A DNA stretch of 64,000 nt, taken from positions 434,001 through 498,000 of the forward strand of contig NZ_JACHZX010000003.1 of assembly GCF_014193845.1 (NCBI RefSeq), read 5' to 3'. The notes under the pieces are model-generated. The model worked only from the letters and a program-made list of their open reading frames with translations. It was not told the origin of the DNA and searched no databases. Positions 1-8,764 of this stretch are shown here, piece after piece. A program made the translations under genes and the position numbers. The stretch comes from Sphingomonas sp. BK345. GTDB lineage: Bacteria > Pseudomonadota > Alphaproteobacteria > Sphingomonadales > Sphingomonadaceae. Positions within the stretch are counted from its first letter, which is position 1. Every line of letters begins with the position of its first letter.

Positions 1-480
1 CCAGCGCTCGGAGACCGGGGGGAGCAAGGTCGGCACCTCAGGCAACGTGGCGCCGCCGCGCATCAGTGTGCCGAATACGCCGTGGACCAGTCGCTTGGGA
101 CCGCCGTCGACCAGCGGTAGCACCGTGGCGATGGCGGCGTGCGGCGGCGTGCCCAGCGCGAGTGCCTGGACCAGCGCGACACGCAATACGAAGCGGGCCT
201 TGGCGTCGTCGGGCAGGCGCTGGCGCGTCGCCGAGTCGATCAGCGAGTCGAGGTCGGGCAGGCGGCGCAGCGTCTCGGCGGCGATGGCATGCGCGAGCCC
301 GCGATCGGGGCCGCCGGGAAGCGCGCGCGTGGCGAGCGCAAGCGCGGACTCGAGCGGCTCGCCGCGGCGAAGCACCGCGTCGAGAAGGCGTAGCGCGGCG
401 CGGCGCGCGGCGGTGCCGAGCGGGTCGGGGCCGCGGGCGGGGCGGGCGGGCTTGGCCGGTCGGGCGGAGGGGCGCGCCAT
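1..480 (-). CDS. rsmB: 16S rRNA m5C967 methyltransferase RsmB, N-terminal part (runs off window)
   Basis: The reverse strand opens with ATG at 480 and stays open for 160 codons to the window edge, so only the N-terminal half is present. After an Ala/Pro/Arg-rich leader the protein has a helical NusB-like domain, with the stretch AARRAALRLLDAVLRRGEPL followed by a region around HGVFGTLMRGG. This is the layout of RsmB/Fmu proteins, which methylate C967 of 16S rRNA. The SAM-binding methyltransferase domain, with its catalytic cysteines, would lie to the left of base 1 and is not seen. The family call therefore rests on the NusB-like half and on the neighbouring SdhAF4-like gene. Confidence 0.75.
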   Translation of the reverse strand, partial: MARPSARPAKPARPARGPDPLGTAARRAALRLLDAVLRRGEPLESALALATRALPGGPDRGLAHAIAAETLRRLPDLDSLIDSATRQRLPDDAKARFVLRVALVQALALGTPPHAAIATVLPLVDGGPKRLVHGVFGTLMRGGATLPEVPTLLPPVSERW

Positions 481-566
481 CTCAGCGCGGCGCGCGCGGG
501 TTGAAGCATGTCATTCCCGCGCATATGTGCCTGTCGACGCGAGCGATCAATCGGAAGGACGTCCGC

Positions 567-728
567 ATGGGCCAGCGCCCCGACCACGTGAAACCGCCGG
601 CGCACCTCAGCCCCAACCCGCCGGTGCCCGCCCCGGAGCCGCTCGACCGGCCCGCCCAGGACCCGCTCGGTCGCGACCCGGTGCGCTACGGCGACTGGGA
701 GCGTGACGGGATCGCGATCGACTTCTGA
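567..728 (+). CDS. DUF1674 / SdhAF4-like small protein
   Basis: A 53-residue protein begins at ATG 567, with GGAAGGA about 8 bases upstream; longer in-frame starts lack this site. The first half is proline-rich and disordered. The C-terminus, DPVRYGDWERDGIAIDF, is the conserved tail of the DUF1674 family. That family includes mitochondrial SdhAF4, an assembly factor that protects flavinated SdhA during succinate dehydrogenase maturation. The bacterial role is inferred from that homology. It is divergent from rsmB, with an 86-base shared upstream region. Confidence 0.85.
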   Translation: MGQRPDHVKPPAHLSPNPPVPAPEPLDRPAQDPLGRDPVRYGDWERDGIAIDF

Positions 729-794
729 GGCACGCCGCCTCGCCGTTGGTGTTCGGCCTCTCCTCAGCGCGAAGGGGGCAGACACGGTGTCGCC

Positions 795-2861
795 TCAACC
801 GTCGACCCGCAAGGTCACCAGCACGGTTCGCGGCGCGCCGGGCAGGTTGAGCAGCGGCGAGGTGCCGTGCCCGGCGACGATGTAGTGCGTGTCGCCGAGA
901 TTGTAGCCGTTGAGTTGGACGCGCGCCGCGCCGACGCGGCACCAGGCCATCGCGTCAGCGGTGATGTAGCGCGGCAGCACCGTCGTGTTGGCCGGGTCGG
1001 CCCAGCGGTCGCCGACATAGTTCAGCCCCCCGCCGATGCCGAACCGGTCGGCCACGTCCTCGGTGACGAAGAGATGGGCGGCGTGGCGTGGGGTAATGGT
1101 CGCGCGCTTGCCCGCGAAGGCGGGGTTGGCTGAGGCGGTGACCCGCGCGTCGAGGTAGGAGTAGCCGGCGATCGCGTGGAGCCCCGCGGCGAGGTCGAGC
1201 TGTCCGGAGAGCTCGATCCCGCGCGTGCGTTGCGTGCCGATCGGGATCAGTTTGGTCGGCTCCGCCGGGTCGGCGCCCTTGATCCCGGTGCGACGCAGTA
1301 TGAAACCTGCCGCCTCGAGCGCGAGCCGCCCGCCGAAGAGCGTGTACTTGGCGCCGACCTCACGGTTCACGGTTCGCTCGGGCGCGAGCTCGGCGTTGTT
1401 GGCGGCGAGCGCGAAGGTCTCGGCAGAGGGCTGGTAGCTGCGGCTCCACGCGACGTAATAGGATTGCGCCGCGTCGGGCTGGAGCACCAGCCCCGCGCGC
1501 GGGCTCCACGTCCGGTCGAGACGCGCGAGATCGGGTTGGCCGGGCAGCAGCTGGCGCGTGCGCTGCGCGAACCAATCGTGCCGCGCGCCGACCAGCGCCT
1601 TCACCCCGTGGCCGAGATCGGCGAGATCCTGAAGGTACAGCGCCTGGGTCTCGAGCGTGGTGCTGGTGCGCGCGCTCAGCGCGGTGAAGCTGGCGTTGTC
1701 CACCATTGGCAGCACCGGGTCGAACAATGCGGTGCGAGCGACCACGCGGTGCGCGTAGGTGCTCGCGTCCTTGAGCTGGCGCGCCGCTTCATAGCCGTAG
1801 AGCAACTGGTGCTGCGTGCCGGCGAGCGCGAGCGTCTGGGTCAGCTCGGCCTGGTTGGACCAGCCCTCCTCGCGCCGATCGATCCGATTGTGGCGCAGCG
1901 TCACGGAGAGCGTCTTGGGATCGACCGCGTCGGGCAGCGTACCGTGGCGCTCGAGCGCATAGTCATAGTGGCGAAAGCCGTCGCGGAAACGCAGCCCGTC
2001 GGCGATCCAATGTTCGAGCACCGCGGTCTGCGACAGCACCCGGCTCTGCGTGGTGTCGGCGTCGCGGGCGTTGGCGGCGCCGTAATAGGTGCGGGGCGGC
2101 ACGTCGACGGGCCGGCCGTTCAGCGCGGGGATGCCCATGTCCATCAGCCGGCGGTCGCGGACATAGTCGGCAACGGCGTAGAGGCTGGTCGAGCCGCCCT
2201 GCACCAGTAGCGAGGGCGCCAGTGCGACGCGGCGCAGGAACTGCTGGTCGCGGTAGCTGTCGCTGTCCTCATACGCACCGGTGAGGCGCAGGCCGACCCC
2301 GCTCGCCGCGGTGTAGCGGCCCAGGTCCCACTCGGCGCGCCGGCGGCCGAAGCTGCCGCCGGTGAGCGTGGCGGAGGTGACGTCCACGTCGGGGTGCTTG
2401 AGCACGCGGTTGATCAGTCCGCCCGACGAGCCGCGCCCGTACAATACCGCGGCGGGCCCCTTGATCACCTCGACTCGCTCGATGTTGGAGAGGTCGCGGA
2501 AGTAGAGGGCGTCGTCGCGGAAGCCGTTGACATATTGGTCGGCGATCGCGCTGAAGCCGCGGATCGTGACCTGGTCGCGCTGGCCGTCGCCGGTGGAGAA
2601 GCCGACGCCGGGCACATTCTTGAGCGCGTCCTGCAATGACAACGCACGCTGGCCGCGCAGCACGGCGGCGGGGACGACGGCGATCGACTGTGGCAGGTCA
2701 CGCAGCGGCGCGACGGTCTTGGCCGCGGCGGTGTCGACCGCGCCGTAGCCGTCGCGCCTGCCGGTGACGACCACGTCGTCGTCGCCCGGTTCGCCGGCAA
2801 GCGCAGTGCCGCTCATGATGAGCAGCGGTACGGTTAGGGCGGTCGCCCAAGGTGCACGCAT
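795..2861 (-). CDS. TonB-dependent siderophore-type outer-membrane receptor
   Basis: A 688-residue outer-membrane receptor. The start at 2861 is preferred over an upstream in-frame ATG at 2912 because it places the signal peptide (MRAPWATALTVPLLIMSGTA) at the N-terminus. A TonB-box-like DDVVVTGR follows. The plug domain contains LRDLPQSIAVVPAAVL, the repeated GVGFSTGDGQRDQVTIRGFS region and RVEVIKGPAAVLYG, typical of the FhuA/ferrichrome-like siderophore receptor subfamily. The rest is the 22-strand barrel, ending LVTLRVDG rather than in phenylalanine. It is divergent from the DeoR-type regulator. The substrate is probably an iron chelate, but this is not shown by sequence. Confidence 0.9.
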   Translation of the reverse strand: MRAPWATALTVPLLIMSGTALAGEPGDDDVVVTGRRDGYGAVDTAAAKTVAPLRDLPQSIAVVPAAVLRGQRALSLQDALKNVPGVGFSTGDGQRDQVTIRGFSAIADQYVNGFRDDALYFRDLSNIERVEVIKGPAAVLYGRGSSGGLINRVLKHPDVDVTSATLTGGSFGRRRAEWDLGRYTAASGVGLRLTGAYEDSDSYRDQQFLRRVALAPSLLVQGGSTSLYAVADYVRDRRLMDMGIPALNGRPVDVPPRTYYGAANARDADTTQSRVLSQTAVLEHWIADGLRFRDGFRHYDYALERHGTLPDAVDPKTLSVTLRHNRIDRREEGWSNQAELTQTLALAGTQHQLLYGYEAARQLKDASTYAHRVVARTALFDPVLPMVDNASFTALSARTSTTLETQALYLQDLADLGHGVKALVGARHDWFAQRTRQLLPGQPDLARLDRTWSPRAGLVLQPDAAQSYYVAWSRSYQPSAETFALAANNAELAPERTVNREVGAKYTLFGGRLALEAAGFILRRTGIKGADPAEPTKLIPIGTQRTRGIELSGQLDLAAGLHAIAGYSYLDARVTASANPAFAGKRATITPRHAAHLFVTEDVADRFGIGGGLNYVGDRWADPANTTVLPRYITADAMAWCRVGAARVQLNGYNLGDTHYIVAGHGTSPLLNLPGAPRTVLVTLRVDG

Positions 2862-3035
2862 TGATGGTTCCCGGTTGGACGCACCGTCACCACCCATTTC
2901 CATCTCAACCACTAATGCGTGTCAATCTTAACTGGCGATTTGGAGGCTCACTTTGGCGAAGGCATCATCATTGTAGCGTGCATGATTCCGCATGAAGGTG
3001 CTTGTTTGATTGCGCAACAGCGCTACAGAACATGC
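2862..3035. promoter_or_regulatory. Divergent promoter region between TonB receptor and DeoR regulator
   Basis: This 174-base region is more AT-rich than its surroundings. It holds ACTAATGCG at 2911-2919, a 9-mer that recurs at 6436-6444 in the other divergent receptor promoter, where it forms half of an inverted repeat. It also holds ATCAT-N10-ATGAT near 2968-2987. No convincing -10/-35 pair could be assigned. A regulatory role is inferred. Confidence 0.4.
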
Positions 3036-3809
3036 ATGAGCAATGATCTTTCGGAGCAAAGGCGCGAGACAATCGCGTCACGCCTAATGGCGGGGCGCCC
3101 CGTCGTGGCCGCGGCGCTAGCAGCAGAGTTCGCCGTGTCCGAGGATGCGATCCGGCGCGACCTGCGCGCACTCGCCGCGGAGGGTCGCTGCCGCCGCGTC
3201 TACGGCGGCGCGCTCCCGATCACCGCGGCCACCCGGCCGCTCGCGGCGCGCGCCGACGAGGCGACGGCGGCCAAGCGCGCACTGGCGCGTGCCGCGGCCG
3301 AGACGATCAGGCCGGGCGAGCGGATCTTCCTCGACGCGAGCAGTACCCATCTCGCGCTGGTCGAGATGCTGCCGGACCAGGCCGAGCTCACGCTCGTCAC
3401 CAACGCGCCCGACGTCGCCGCGGCGGCGCTGCGGCGCGGTGACGTGGCGGTGCTGCTGCTCGGCGGCATGGTCGACGCAGCGGTCGGCGGCTGCGTCGAC
3501 GCGGTCGCGGTCCAGGCGGTGGTACAGGTGCGGCTGGACCGCGCCTTCGTCGGGGCCTGCGCGGTCGGCGACGAGGGCGTCGCCGCCTTCCATCACGCCG
3601 ACGCCAGCTTCAAGCGCGCGGTGATCGCGCGCGCGGGGCAGGTGATCGTGCTCGCCACGACCGACAAGCTCGGTGCCGACGCGGGCTACCATGTCGCCTC
3701 GCCCGGCGAGGTCGCGCTGCTGGTGATCGAGGAGGCGACGACCGCCGCGCAGCGCCGTGAGCTCGACGCCGCCGGCTATCCGCGGCTGCTGATCGCGCCG
3801 GTGGCATGA
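3036..3809 (+). CDS. DeoR/GlpR-family transcriptional regulator
   Basis: The 257-residue protein begins MSNDLSEQRRETIASRLMAG. An N-terminal winged HTH (AALAAEFAVSEDAIRRDLRAL, about residues 25-45) is followed by the RVYGGA wing typical of DeoR proteins. The C-terminal half is the DeoRC sugar-phosphate-binding domain, with the LVTNAP and LLGG segments and a DASFKRAVIARAG stretch. The annotated ATG 3036 has a poor Shine-Dalgarno; the longer in-frame start at 2919 adds non-conserved sequence before the HTH. The stop overlaps the MFS gene by ATGA, so the two are co-transcribed. DeoR proteins usually repress sugar genes and respond to a phosphorylated sugar; the ligand here is unknown. Confidence 0.9.
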   Translation: MSNDLSEQRRETIASRLMAGRPVVAAALAAEFAVSEDAIRRDLRALAAEGRCRRVYGGALPITAATRPLAARADEATAAKRALARAAAETIRPGERIFLDASSTHLALVEMLPDQAELTLVTNAPDVAAAALRRGDVAVLLLGGMVDAAVGGCVDAVAVQAVVQVRLDRAFVGACAVGDEGVAAFHHADASFKRAVIARAGQVIVLATTDKLGADAGYHVASPGEVALLVIEEATTAAQRRELDAAGYPRLLIAPVA

Positions 3810-4945
3810 GCGCAGCTTCCTCCGCCGACCGGCCCGCGACGCGGCTGGCGACCCGGCTCGCCTTTCTTGTGGCCGGCTTCGGCATCGCCTGCTGGGTACC
3901 GCTGGTGCCGCTCGCCAAGGCGCGCCTCGGCGTCGACGACGCCGGACTGGGTCTGCTGCTGCTGTGTATCGGCGCGGGCTCGGTCGCGGCGATGGTGGCC
4001 ACAGGGCCGCTCAGCGCGCGGCTCGGCAGCCGGCCGGTGATCGTCGCGGGAGGGGTCGCGCTGGCCGTGCTGCTGCCGACGCTGGCCGTGGCCGCCACGC
4101 CGATCACGCTCGGCGCGCTGCTACTGCTGTTCGGGGCCGCGCTCGGCTCGCTCGACGTGGCGATGAACATCCACGCCGTCGAGGTGGAGCGCGCCGCGGG
4201 GCGGCCGCTGATGTCGGGTTTCCACGCGCTCTTCAGCATCGGCGGCTTCGCCGGGGCCGCGCTGATGACGCTGCTGCTCAGCCGCAGCGTCGCGCCGCTC
4301 GCCGCGACGCTCGCCTGCGGGCTGCCGATGGTCGCGGCGATGGCGGTGGCGACGCCGCGGCTGCTCGCCGCGCGCGCCGAGCCGGGGCCGTCGTTCGCGC
4401 TGCCGCGCGGCATCGTGCTGCTGCTTGCGCTGCTGGCGATGGTGACCTTTCTGGTGGAGGGCGCGATGCTCGACTGGAGCGCGCTGCTGGTGGTGCAGCG
4501 GCGGCTCGCCCCCGCGGCCCAGGCGGGGCTGGGCTATATCCTGTTCGCCGCGGCGATGACCGCAGGCCGGCTCGGTGGTGACGCTCTGGTGGCGCGGCTG
4601 GGCGATCGGCGCACCCTCACCGCGGGCGGGCTGCTCGCCTGCGTCGGGCTGGCGGCGCTGCTGGCGCTGCCGGCACCGTTCGCGCTGGGCGGCTTCCTAC
4701 TGGTCGGTCTCGGTGCCTCCAACATCGTGCCCGTGCTGTTCCGCCGCGCCGGGTCGCAGCGCCGCATGCCGCCCGCGCTCGCGATCGGCGCGATCACGAC
4801 GCTCGGCTATGCCGGGGTGCTGGTCGGGCCGGCGGGGATCGGCGTCGCCGCCGCGGCGGTGGGGCTGCCCGCATCCTTCTGGGCGCTGGCCGCGCTGCTC
4901 GCGCTGGTGCCGCTCACCGCCCGGCGCGCGGCCGGCGAGGCCTGA
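3806..4945 (+). CDS. MFS transporter (YbjJ-like)
   Basis: A 379-residue, 12-helix major facilitator. The N-terminal half has the inter-helix loop TGPLSARLGSRPVIVAG. A conserved helix runs GSLDVAMNIHAVEVERAAGRP, and the central helices carry MSGFHALFSIGGFAGA. These features match the YbjJ/YwfD-type MFS branch (related to fucose permease-like proteins). Translation is coupled to the upstream DeoR regulator through ATGA. Together with the neighbouring fucosidase this suggests sugar transport, but the direction and substrate cannot be read from sequence. Confidence 0.85.
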   Translation: MSAASSADRPATRLATRLAFLVAGFGIACWVPLVPLAKARLGVDDAGLGLLLLCIGAGSVAAMVATGPLSARLGSRPVIVAGGVALAVLLPTLAVAATPITLGALLLLFGAALGSLDVAMNIHAVEVERAAGRPLMSGFHALFSIGGFAGAALMTLLLSRSVAPLAATLACGLPMVAAMAVATPRLLAARAEPGPSFALPRGIVLLLALLAMVTFLVEGAMLDWSALLVVQRRLAPAAQAGLGYILFAAAMTAGRLGGDALVARLGDRRTLTAGGLLACVGLAALLALPAPFALGGFLLVGLGASNIVPVLFRRAGSQRRMPPALAIGAITTLGYAGVLVGPAGIGVAAAAVGLPASFWALAALLALVPLTARRAAGEA

Positions 4946-4954
4946 GGCGGCCGC

Positions 4955-6340
4955 TCAGCGCCGTATCTGGAGCGCCACCACCTGATCCCAGGCGTCGCCC
5001 AGCGGCGGCAGGCCGGCGAGCTCGACCGCGCCGTTCCGCGCGGTGACGGTCACCGCCGCGCCGCCGTCGAGCAGTCGCGCCGAGCGTACCTTCGCCGTCA
5101 GCGGCAGCCGCACGCGCCCGTCATGCGCGCGGAGCAGGTGAACGTAGATTGTGTCGCCGCGCTGCGTCGTCACGCCATAGTCGCCGGGCGCGACCGGGCC
5201 GCCGCGCGTGCCGTAGATGCTCTCGCCATGGCGCTTCATCCACTCGCCGATGGCGTGGAAGGTGGCGAGATTCTCGGGCTGGATCTCGCCGTTCGGCATC
5301 GGCCCGGTGTTGAGCAGGAAATTGGCGTTGCGCCCGGCCGCGCCGACCATCGTGCGCACCAAGGTCTCGGGCGACTTGTAGTTGTCGTCCACCAGGTTGA
5401 AGCCCCAGCTGCCGTTCATCGTCTCGGCCATCTCGAGCGGCAGCCGCCCGATCGTCGCCTTGTCGCCGTTGAAGCCCATCGTGTTCTCGCCGGGCAGGTC
5501 GCGCTCGAAGGTCTGGTAATCCTCCCCCGGGAAGGGCGCGTGGTGATGGTTGTTGACGATCAGGGCGGCCGGCTGGAGCGAATGGATCAGTGCGTAGGTG
5601 CGGTCGAGCCGCCAACGGTCGCGCAGCGCGGTCTTTTCCTGGTCCCACCAGCCGTCGAACCAGATCCCGCCGATCGGGCCGTATTGCGTCAGCAGCTCGC
5701 GCAGCTGCGCTTCCTGATAGTCGAGATACCGCTCCCAGTCGCCCGCCTCGGGGCGGCCGGTGGTGTGGCCGGTGCGGCCGCGCGGGAAATAGTCCGGATT
5801 GTGCCAGTCGAGCTGCGAGTAATAGAAGAACAGCTTCACGCCCTGGCGGCGGCACGCCGCGGCGAGCTCGGCGATCGGGTCGCGTTTGAAGGGCGTCGCG
5901 TCGACGACATTGTAGCGCGACACCTTGCTGCCGAACATCGCGAAGCCGTCATGGTGCTTGCTGGTGATGACGATGTAGCGCGCGCCGGCGTCCTTGAACG
6001 AGCGCACCCAGGCGTCGGCGTCGAACCGGGTCGGGTTGAAGAAGTGCGCGAGCCGCTCGTACTTGGCCGCGGGGATCTTGTTCTCCTGCATGATCCACTC
6101 GGCCAGCCCGGGCGAACCGCTGCCGCCGAGTTCGCTATACAGCCCCCAGTGGAGGAACACGCCGAACTTCGCGTCCTGGAACCAGGTGCGCGCCGCGAGA
6201 TTGGCGGCCGCGGGCGTGTAGGTCGGTGCGGCGGGCGGCGGGGCGGGGGTGGACTGCGCGGCCGCGCCGATCGGTGATGACAGCGCCGCCATGATCGCCG
6301 CTGCCGCGACCGCGCCCAGGCTCTTCGAACCCCATGCCAT
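4955..6340 (-). CDS. Alpha-L-fucosidase, GH29 family, exported
   Basis: The 461-residue enzyme starts at ATG 6340, preceded by GGAGAGGGGAGC; a longer in-frame start at 6421 would bury the signal peptide. The signal peptide (MAWGSKSLGAVAAAAIMAAL, cleaved near IGAAAQS) directs it to the periplasm or outside. GH29 signatures follow: FGVFLHWGLYS, YIVITSKHHDGFAMF, and IGGIWFDGWWDQ, whose aspartate is the expected catalytic nucleophile. The family hydrolyses terminal alpha-L-fucose by a retaining mechanism. A short C-terminal beta domain closes the protein. It is convergent with the MFS gene and divergent from a TonB receptor, consistent with glycan scavenging. Confidence 0.92.
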   Translation of the reverse strand: MAWGSKSLGAVAAAAIMAALSSPIGAAAQSTPAPPPAAPTYTPAAANLAARTWFQDAKFGVFLHWGLYSELGGSGSPGLAEWIMQENKIPAAKYERLAHFFNPTRFDADAWVRSFKDAGARYIVITSKHHDGFAMFGSKVSRYNVVDATPFKRDPIAELAAACRRQGVKLFFYYSQLDWHNPDYFPRGRTGHTTGRPEAGDWERYLDYQEAQLRELLTQYGPIGGIWFDGWWDQEKTALRDRWRLDRTYALIHSLQPAALIVNNHHHAPFPGEDYQTFERDLPGENTMGFNGDKATIGRLPLEMAETMNGSWGFNLVDDNYKSPETLVRTMVGAAGRNANFLLNTGPMPNGEIQPENLATFHAIGEWMKRHGESIYGTRGGPVAPGDYGVTTQRGDTIYVHLLRAHDGRVRLPLTAKVRSARLLDGGAAVTVTARNGAVELAGLPPLGDAWDQVVALQIRR

Positions 6341-6436
6341 ATTCGGCTCCCCTCTCCGACGTGTCCGCCTCTGCGACGAGCGTAGCATAGCGATGCGGCG
6401 GCGCCAGTGACCGTGATGCAAGATCGCCGGCTTGTA

Positions 6437-6459
6437 CTAATGCGACCGACTTGCATTAG
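6437..6459. promoter_or_regulatory. Inverted repeat CTAATGC-N9-GCATTAG, candidate operator
   Basis: A perfect 7-base inverted repeat with a 9-base spacer lies in the 300-base region between the divergent fucosidase and TonB receptor genes. The left arm extends to ACTAATGCG, which recurs at 2911-2919 upstream of the other TonB receptor. The shape fits a dimeric repressor site. The regulator could be the nearby DeoR protein or an iron regulator such as Fur; the sequence cannot decide. I see nothing else supportable in 6341-6640 besides a GC-rich leader. Confidence 0.45.
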
Positions 6460-6640
6460 CTTGAAGTGGCGTCTATCCCGCCGTGAAGGATCAACCGCTC
6501 GACCCTCAGCTGTTTACCCGCGAGCGCGTGAACCCGCGGCTCAGCAGAGCCACGGTCGGCAGCGCGCAGGGCTGCTGCGCCCCCGCGTGTGGGAGCACGG
6601 AGGAGAGGGGCGAGCAGTTGATCCGCGAAAGGGGACGGGA

Positions 6641-8764
6641 ATGCGGATCAGTTTGGGAGTGTTGGCCGGCCTGTGCGCCTCGGGCGCGAGCGCGCAGCTG
6701 CCGGGCGAGCCTGCCCGCGCCGATGACGCGCGCGGCGAGGTCGTCGTCACCGCGGCGCGCACCGTCCTGCCCGCGAGCGCGCTGCCGCTGACCGTCGACG
6801 TGATCGACCGCGAGACGCTGTCGCGCCAGGTGGCCGTGTCGGGCTCGGTGGTCGACGCGGTGTCGGCGCTGCTGCCCGCTTTCTCGCCGACGCGCGAGAA
6901 GATCACCGGGGTGGGCGAGACGCTGCGCGGCCGCTCGCCGCTCTACGCGATCAACGGCATCCCGCAGACCACGCCGATCCGCGACGGCGCGCGCGACGGC
7001 TATACGATCGACCCCTTCTTCATCGACCGCGTCGAGGTGATCTACGGCTCGAACGCGCTCCAGGGCATCGGTGCAACCGGGGGCGTGGTCAATCAGGTGA
7101 CGGTGCGCGCGCCCGAGCGTGACGGCTGGACCGGGCGCACGCTGGTGCAGGGCAACGCAGGCGACAGTTTCTCGGGCGAGTCGCTCGGCGGCAAGCTCGG
7201 CGCGCTGGTCAGCTACCGCGCCGGGCGCTTCGACGCGACCGCCGGGGTCGCGGTCGAGCGGCGCGGCGCCTTCCTCGACGGGCGCGGGCGTCGTGTCGGC
7301 TATGACGGCAACCAGAGCGAGATCCAGGACACCGACACGCTCTCCTTCTTCGCACGCGCCGGCGTGGCGCTGAGCGACAGCGCGCGGCTGGAGGTGGTGG
7401 CGAGCCGCTTCCACCTCAAGGGACGTGACCATTACGTCCCGGTCGAGGGCGATCGCGCGACGGGTGTGCCCGCGACGACGCGGCGCGGCTCGACGCCGGG
7501 GCAGCCCTCGACCGGCGTCGCGCAGATGGTCTCGGCCTCGCTCACCGACGGTGCGCTGGCGGGCGGCGCCTTCACGCTGCAGGGCTTCTACAACCGCACC
7601 AGCGACACCTTCGCGGGCGGCGTGCTGGCGACATTCCAGGACGCCGCGATCGCGCCGGTCGGCACGCTGTTCGACCAGTCGCGCAACGTCTCGCGCAAGC
7701 TCGGCGGGAAGGTGAGCTACGAGCGCGCGGTGCCCGGATGGGAGGCGCTGACGCTCACCGCCGGCTTCGACGCGCTGGTCGACCGCACGGCGCAGACGCT
7801 CGTCCAGACGCAGCGCGAGTGGGTGCCGCGGACCGACTTCCGCAGCCTCGCGCCGCTCGCGCAGGGCAACCTCAAGCTGGCGGACGGGCTGGTGCGGCTC
7901 GCCGGCGGCGTGCGGTACGAGAACGTCCGGCTCGACGTGCCCGATTACACCACGCTGGCGAGCTCGGGGGCGCGCCGCGTCACCGGCGGCTCGCCCGCGT
8001 TCGAGCGCGCGCTTTGGAACGGCGGCGTCGTGGTCGAGCCCGCCGCGGGCATCCGCGCCTACGGCAGCTACGCCGAGGGTTACACGATCGCGGATATCGG
8101 CCGCGTGCTGCGCGCGGTGAACCAGCCCAACGTGCGGATCGACGACTTCCTCGACCTGACTCCGGTGATCTCGAACAATCGCGAGGTCGGCGTCGAGCTC
8201 AAGCGCGGCCCGCTGACCGCGAGCTCGACTTATTACTGGTCGTCGAGCGAGGCGGGCTCGGTGCTGGTGCGCGGCGACGACGGCATCTTCACCGTGGTGC
8301 GCCAGCCGATCGACATCGAGGGGCTGGAGATCAACCTCGACACGCTCACGCCGCTCCCGGGGCTCAACGTCGCGCTCGGCTACAGCCACGTCACCGGCCG
8401 CACCGACACCAACGGCGACGACCGGCTCGACGCCGACCTCGACGGCGCCAACATCTCGCCCGACCGGCTCAACCTCAGCGCCGACTATCGTGCCGGGCGC
8501 CTCAGCGCGCGGGTGCAGGGGCGCTACTACCTGTCGCGCCGCTTCCAGGGCCAGCCGATTGCCAACGACTTCGGCGGCTACCGCCTGTTCGACGCCTATC
8601 TCGCCTATGACGCGCCGGTCGGCCGGCTGATGCTGAGCGTGCAGAACCTCGGCAACACCGACTACGTCACCTACTACAGCGACACGCAGGGCCCGACCGA
8701 CAACGCGCGCTTCTATACCGGGCGCGGGCGCAACGCGACGCTGAGCTGGCAGGCGAGCTTCTGA
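6641..8764 (+). CDS. TonB-dependent receptor
   Basis: A 707-residue outer-membrane receptor beginning MRISLGVLAGLCASGASAQL, a signal peptide cleaved near SAQ. The start is supported by AAAGGGGACGG just upstream. A TonB-box-like EVVVTAAR is followed by a plug domain, with LPLTVDVIDRETL and RVEVIYGSNALQGIGATGG. The barrel ends in WQASF, the aromatic C-terminal residue recognised by the BAM complex. It overlaps the next gene by one base (TGATG). The receptor/PepSY pairing usually marks ferric-siderophore uptake, so iron is a likelier cargo than fucosides despite the divergent fucosidase. Confidence 0.92.
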   Translation: MRISLGVLAGLCASGASAQLPGEPARADDARGEVVVTAARTVLPASALPLTVDVIDRETLSRQVAVSGSVVDAVSALLPAFSPTREKITGVGETLRGRSPLYAINGIPQTTPIRDGARDGYTIDPFFIDRVEVIYGSNALQGIGATGGVVNQVTVRAPERDGWTGRTLVQGNAGDSFSGESLGGKLGALVSYRAGRFDATAGVAVERRGAFLDGRGRRVGYDGNQSEIQDTDTLSFFARAGVALSDSARLEVVASRFHLKGRDHYVPVEGDRATGVPATTRRGSTPGQPSTGVAQMVSASLTDGALAGGAFTLQGFYNRTSDTFAGGVLATFQDAAIAPVGTLFDQSRNVSRKLGGKVSYERAVPGWEALTLTAGFDALVDRTAQTLVQTQREWVPRTDFRSLAPLAQGNLKLADGLVRLAGGVRYENVRLDVPDYTTLASSGARRVTGGSPAFERALWNGGVVVEPAAGIRAYGSYAEGYTIADIGRVLRAVNQPNVRIDDFLDLTPVISNNREVGVELKRGPLTASSTYYWSSSEAGSVLVRGDDGIFTVVRQPIDIEGLEINLDTLTPLPGLNVALGYSHVTGRTDTNGDDRLDADLDGANISPDRLNLSADYRAGRLSARVQGRYYLSRRFQGQPIANDFGGYRLFDAYLAYDAPVGRLMLSVQNLGNTDYVTYYSDTQGPTDNARFYTGRGRNATLSWQASF

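Noticed and set aside
6506..8389. 627-codon reverse frame opposite the second TonB receptor
   Set aside because: No recognisable domain and wholly inside the receptor.
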